DNA from: Armatimonadota bacterium
GTDB taxonomy: Bacteria; Armatimonadota; Zipacnadia; Zipacnadales; FEN-943
Length of the DNA stretch: 8,644 nt
Reading direction: 5' to 3'
Assembly (NCBI GenBank): GCA_026419655.1
Contig: JANZZA010000291.1
Span: 1-8,644 of the forward strand
In this document: one piece after another, positions 6,716 to 8,644 of the stretch
Layout of the letters: each line of letters opens with the position of its first letter
Position numbering within the stretch: position 1 is the stretch's first letter
Program-made: the position numbers and the translations under genes
Notes under the pieces: model-generated
Databases searched by the model: none
Told to the model about the DNA's origin: nothing
What the model saw: the letters and a program-made list of their open reading frames with translations, nothing else

Positions 6716-6797
6716 GAAAGACGCGGGCGCTTGCTTTACCACTTGGCAAAGAGGAGCGGCCGGTGCTTTTTGGGGCTGTTGCAGAAGCTGGTGATGG

Positions 6798-6812
6798 CTT
6801 AATGGGATTAAG
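6798..6812. repeat. AT-rich palindrome upstream of the kinase promoter (possible operator)
   Basis: CTTAAT-GGG-ATTAAG is a perfect 6-base inverted repeat with a 3-base centre, about 86 bases upstream of the -10. Its AT content stands out from the surrounding GC-rich DNA, which is typical of regulator binding sites. The distance suggests an activator or upstream site rather than a repressor site over the promoter. Function is inferred only from form and place. Confidence 0.4.
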
Positions 6813-7086
6813 GGAAGTGTACAACGTCGTCCGCCCAACTTTTTGCCCGGGTCACTGTTGCGCACCCTACCTTTGTGTGTGCTGACTTCCCACGCGAGTA
6901 CACCCTCGGGGCGCAAAGATAACCACTCCTGCGCCGGGCAGCCCCAAGGTGGGAGTTTTGCAACAGTACCCTTAGGAGCGCTTTTGCCGGGCGGTATAGA
7001 GATTGTTGCAAGAGTCCTCGTGGGGACGTTATCGAGGCTATCGTGACTGCCTGAATGAGAAGCCTCACGCAAGCGAGCAGCGCCCA

Positions 7087-7131
7087 GGCCCTGCCCGGCA
7101 CAGCGGTTGCCTTGTGTTAGAGCACAGGGCC
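7087..7131 (-). repeat. 7-base inverted repeat enclosing a 31-base loop, downstream of the pseudopilin gene
   Basis: GGCCCTG (7087-7093) and CAGGGCC (7125-7131) pair perfectly. The enclosed 31 bases have a further small pairing (CACA with TGTG). It lies 49 bases past the pseudopilin stop. It could protect a transcript 3' end or be a small structured RNA; no T-run follows. Confidence 0.35.
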
Positions 7132-7148
7132 ACCCGGGTCGGTCTTGG

Positions 7149-7168
7149 CCGGCCGTCTAAGACGCCGG
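7149..7168 (-). terminator. Hairpin after the pseudopilin stop codon
   Basis: The minus-strand transcript can pair CCGGC with GCCGG and GTC with GAC around a 3-base loop, with one bulged base, giving an 8-pair stem that begins 12 bases after the TAG at 7180-7182. No U-run follows, so it may be a processing or stability hairpin rather than a true intrinsic terminator. Confidence 0.38.
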
Positions 7169-7179
7169 TAATCGAGCAG

Positions 7180-7791
7180 CTATTGATTCCACTGTCCTAT
7201 GCGCGCGCTGTGCCAGGCGGTATTTCCTATTTCAACCCAGTTGTGCCACTTGGCGTGACCATCCACGTAGAGAATGTTGCTTCCGCCGTTGTGCCGGGTG
7301 TTGGCTTCAACCTGGCGGTTCGGATTGCACCAGGTGGCCTGGCAGACGTTGGCCCACGCCACGGTGCCCCAACAGGCGAGCCAAGCAGAGGCGTCGGCTA
7401 TAAAAAGTATTTCTGCCGGGCGCTTGATCTGGCCCAGCCTAGGCCAACTGCTCCGTACACACCAGTGGGGGCACATCATGCAGCTATTTATGCCGTAGCC
7501 AAGGCTCGACCCGGCCCAGGAAGGGCATACGTAAATCTGGCGGTTTTTGATGTACGGCTGGATAATCTCGTACCACCACACCTGGGCTGTGCGGTCGCCG
7601 CACGGCAAAATCTCGTCGTAGTCCTGGGCGTACATCAGTGCCCCCAGCCCCACCTGCTTGAGGTTTGACAAGCAGCTCGTCTGCCGCGCCTTTTCGCGAG
7701 CCCTGGCGAAGACAGGGAACAGTATCGCCGCCAGGATCGCGATTATGGCGATCACGACGAGCAGTTCGATAAGGGTGAAGCCCTTTCGCAT
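7180..7791 (-). CDS. DUF1559 (H-X9-DG) pseudopilin with type IV prepilin N-terminus
   Basis: The 203-residue product begins MRKG|FTLIELLVVIAIIAIL: the class III prepilin site, with cleavage expected after Gly4, Phe5 as the methylated +1 residue and Glu9 as the +5 glutamate. The hydrophobic helix (about 6-27) anchors and assembles pilins. FARAREKARQTSCLSNLKQ and YAQDYDE follow, and His167-X9-Asp177-Gly178 gives the H-X9-DG motif of DUF1559. It is unusually rich in Cys (nine: 40, 64, 89, 104, 107, 111, 140, 150, 155, including a CMMCPHWC cluster) and Trp (thirteen), suggesting a disulfide-stabilised or metal-binding head outside the membrane. DUF1559 genes occur in many copies per genome in some phyla, and partners are rarely known. 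AGGAGG (7802-7807) lies ten bases before the ATG. It follows the ROK gene by 108 bases. Confidence 0.93.
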   Translation of the reverse strand: MRKGFTLIELLVVIAIIAILAAILFPVFARAREKARQTSCLSNLKQVGLGALMYAQDYDEILPCGDRTAQVWWYEIIQPYIKNRQIYVCPSWAGSSLGYGINSCMMCPHWCVRSSWPRLGQIKRPAEILFIADASAWLACWGTVAWANVCQATWCNPNRQVEANTRHNGGSNILYVDGHAKWHNWVEIGNTAWHSARIGQWNQ

Positions 7792-7801
7792 AGTCCTGCC
7801 C

Positions 7802-7807
7802 CCTCCT
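7802..7807 (-). promoter_or_regulatory. Ribosome binding site of the pseudopilin gene
   Basis: Reads AGGAGG on the minus strand, ten bases before ATG 7791, followed by a G-run. Its 5' half forms part of the 3' arm of the hairpin at 7805-7827. Confidence 0.7.
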
Positions 7808-7827
7808 GGCGGATGAAAGCCGCCAAG
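7805..7827 (-). promoter_or_regulatory. Hairpin overlapping the pseudopilin ribosome binding site
   Basis: In the minus-strand transcript CTTGGCGG (7827-7820) pairs with CCGCCAGG (7812-7805) around a 7-base loop: seven Watson-Crick pairs and one G-U. The last three bases of the 3' arm are the first bases of the AGGAGG ribosome site, so folding would partly hide it. Whether it regulates translation is inference. Confidence 0.45.
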
Positions 7828-7899
7828 TCTCTCCCCGCCACAAGGCGAGGTCTTGCGCCAGCCCCTGCCGCGGGTCGAGGACCTAAATGCAGCGGTGGG

Positions 7900-8644
7900 T
7901 CATCCTGCGGCAGCGGCGGAATGGCCTTGTCTAAGAACCGCTTGCACCAGGGGGCCAGCTTGCCCCGGCACCGGTTCGCGGAAAAGGTCGTCGAGGACAA
8001 GCTCCGCAGCGCCCACGGCCAGAGTATCCGGCCAGAGTTCGTCTATCACAAAGGACCGCTCGGCTAAGTCGGCAAGGTATGGGCCAAAACCAGGGCTTTG
8101 GGCCACCAACTGGCCCATCAGCCGCTGGAGAGGCTGGCCCAGGGCAGCCAATGCACCGCCCAATACGACCCGGTCAGCGTCTATCGTCATAGCGAGGGCA
8201 GCGAAGTGTTCGAGAATGTCCCGAAGTTCTTCGAGCAGCCGGGTAATCGCCGCTGCATCGCCCGATACGGCACGGCGAGCAAGTTCTCTCAAATCGGGCT
8301 GACGGGAAAGAAGTCGGGGGTGAAGGACCTCGCCTGCGGCACCACGGGCGCCCGTATAAAGCCTCCCCTTTATCACCACGCCGGCCCCGAACCCCCACAG
8401 ACTCTCGACCGCCATTATGTAAAGCAGCGACCCGTCGGCAGGCAGTTCCCCCTTGCGGGCCATTCGGCGAAAACATGCCAGCGCCCCAACGTTGGCGTCG
8501 TTGGCAATCAAAACCGGCCACGACAACAGCTCCCTTAGCTCGTCAGCAAGCGGGTACTCAGTTACAAAGCTGCCGTTTTGGCGCAGGAGGCCGCCCGACA
8601 TCCGCACGACGCCCGTGGCCGGGTCAACAACGCCGGAAAGAGCT
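7900..8644 (-). CDS. ROK-family protein (sugar kinase or NagC-like regulator), 5' truncated
   Basis: The frame stays open to the right edge, so the true start lies outside; a GTG at 8607 is internal, since the upstream codons read SGVVDPATGVV, a standard ROK segment. ROK proteins are sugar kinases, or repressors with an added N-terminal helix-turn-helix that cannot be seen here. Visible motifs are ANDANVGAL (catalytic-Asp loop), WGFGAGVVIKGRLYTGARGAAGEVLH (phosphate and hexose-binding stretch, ending in the Glu and His of the GE.GH motif) and DADRVVLGGALAALG (late nucleotide-binding motif). The usual C-C-GC zinc cluster after GE.GH is missing: the protein goes straight on as PRLLSRQPDL, and only one Cys is present in 247 residues. 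The pseudopilin gene lies 108 bases downstream. Confidence 0.85.
   Translation of the reverse strand, partial: ALSGVVDPATGVVRMSGGLLRQNGSFVTEYPLADELRELLSWPVLIANDANVGALACFRRMARKGELPADGSLLYIMAVESLWGFGAGVVIKGRLYTGARGAAGEVLHPRLLSRQPDLRELARRAVSGDAAAITRLLEELRDILEHFAALAMTIDADRVVLGGALAALGQPLQRLMGQLVAQSPGFGPYLADLAERSFVIDELWPDTLAVGAAELVLDDLFREPVPGQAGPLVQAVLRQGHSAAAAG

Larger units (their letters stand above)
6622..7179. other. Gene-free region (558 bases) between pseudopilin and kinase operon
   Basis: Open frames of up to about 130 codons exist on the minus strand here, but their products have no domain, unnatural composition and overlap the promoter of the kinase, so I do not call a gene. I see no tRNA-like or other familiar RNA fold. 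The region holds, in minus-strand order, two GC-rich dyads behind the pseudopilin stop (7149-7168 and 7087-7131), a bland middle, an AT-rich palindrome (6798-6812) and an extended -10 promoter (6707-6715). Confidence 0.6.

Noticed and set aside
6776..7010. Four copies of TGTTGC (both orientations) in the gene-free region, considered as a regulator-binding array
   Set aside because: The same hexamer also occurs several times inside coding regions of this window (for example near 320, 2493, 2563, 2620, 2696 and 7275), and the spacing of the four copies is irregular.
6680..7072. A 130-codon open frame on the minus strand in the gene-free region
   Set aside because: It runs through the extended -10 promoter and the AT-rich palindrome, has no Shine-Dalgarno and its product resembles no protein type I know.
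7273..7330. GGTTCGGATTGCACC, which looks like a tRNA T-arm
   Set aside because: It lies inside the pseudopilin coding region, and no acceptor stem, D-arm or anticodon arm can be built around it.
7003..7668. A 221-codon open frame on the + strand
   Set aside because: It is antisense to the clearly recognisable pseudopilin gene, shows no domain and its composition looks like a shadow frame.
1..8644. CRISPR array, transposon ends or insertion sequence
   Set aside because: I looked for regularly spaced direct repeats, terminal inverted repeats with target duplications and transposase motifs and found none.

Overview
The window is GC-rich bacterial DNA. One predicted protein carries a strong taxonomic hint: the pseudopilin at 7180-7791 combines a type IV prepilin N-terminus, the phrase FARAREKARQTSCLSNLKQ, a YAQDYDE segment and an H-X9-DG C-terminus. 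In my experience that combination is typical of the large DUF1559 pseudopilin families of Armatimonadota and, with variations, Planctomycetota and Verrucomicrobiota. I lean to Armatimonadota, but this rests on one protein and no rRNA or marker gene is present.

Layout. At the left edge (1-198, + strand) is the C-terminal tail of a GHMP-family, mevalonate-kinase-like enzyme. Every other gene is on the minus strand, so the window reads from right to left. Transcription enters at 8644 inside a ROK-family gene whose 5' end is cut off, then passes to the DUF1559 pseudopilin. A gene-free stretch of 558 bases (6622-7179) follows, holding GC-rich dyads, an AT-rich palindrome and an extended -10 promoter.

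That promoter precedes a tight cluster: a PfkB-type 1-phosphofructokinase-like sugar kinase, a DUF362 protein made as a Tat lipoprotein (genes overlap by 14 bases), a 69-residue TatA with a GTG start, and a small secreted or anchored protein resembling DUF6599. After a 278-base gap rich in dyads comes a second pair: a GspF/PilC-type inner-membrane platform protein, overlapping by ATGA with a 667-residue secreted protein I do not recognise.

How the genes may work together. The common theme is the cell envelope and export: a Tat substrate next to a Tat translocase subunit, a type II secretion/type IV pilus platform protein coupled to a secreted protein, and a pseudopilin. Sugar-phosphate metabolism (PfkB kinase, ROK protein) is interspersed. 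No TatC, no GspE/PilB ATPase, no GspD secretin and no prepilin peptidase is in the window, so these parts must be supplied from elsewhere. I see no tRNA, rRNA, CRISPR array, transposase or clear sign of mobile DNA.
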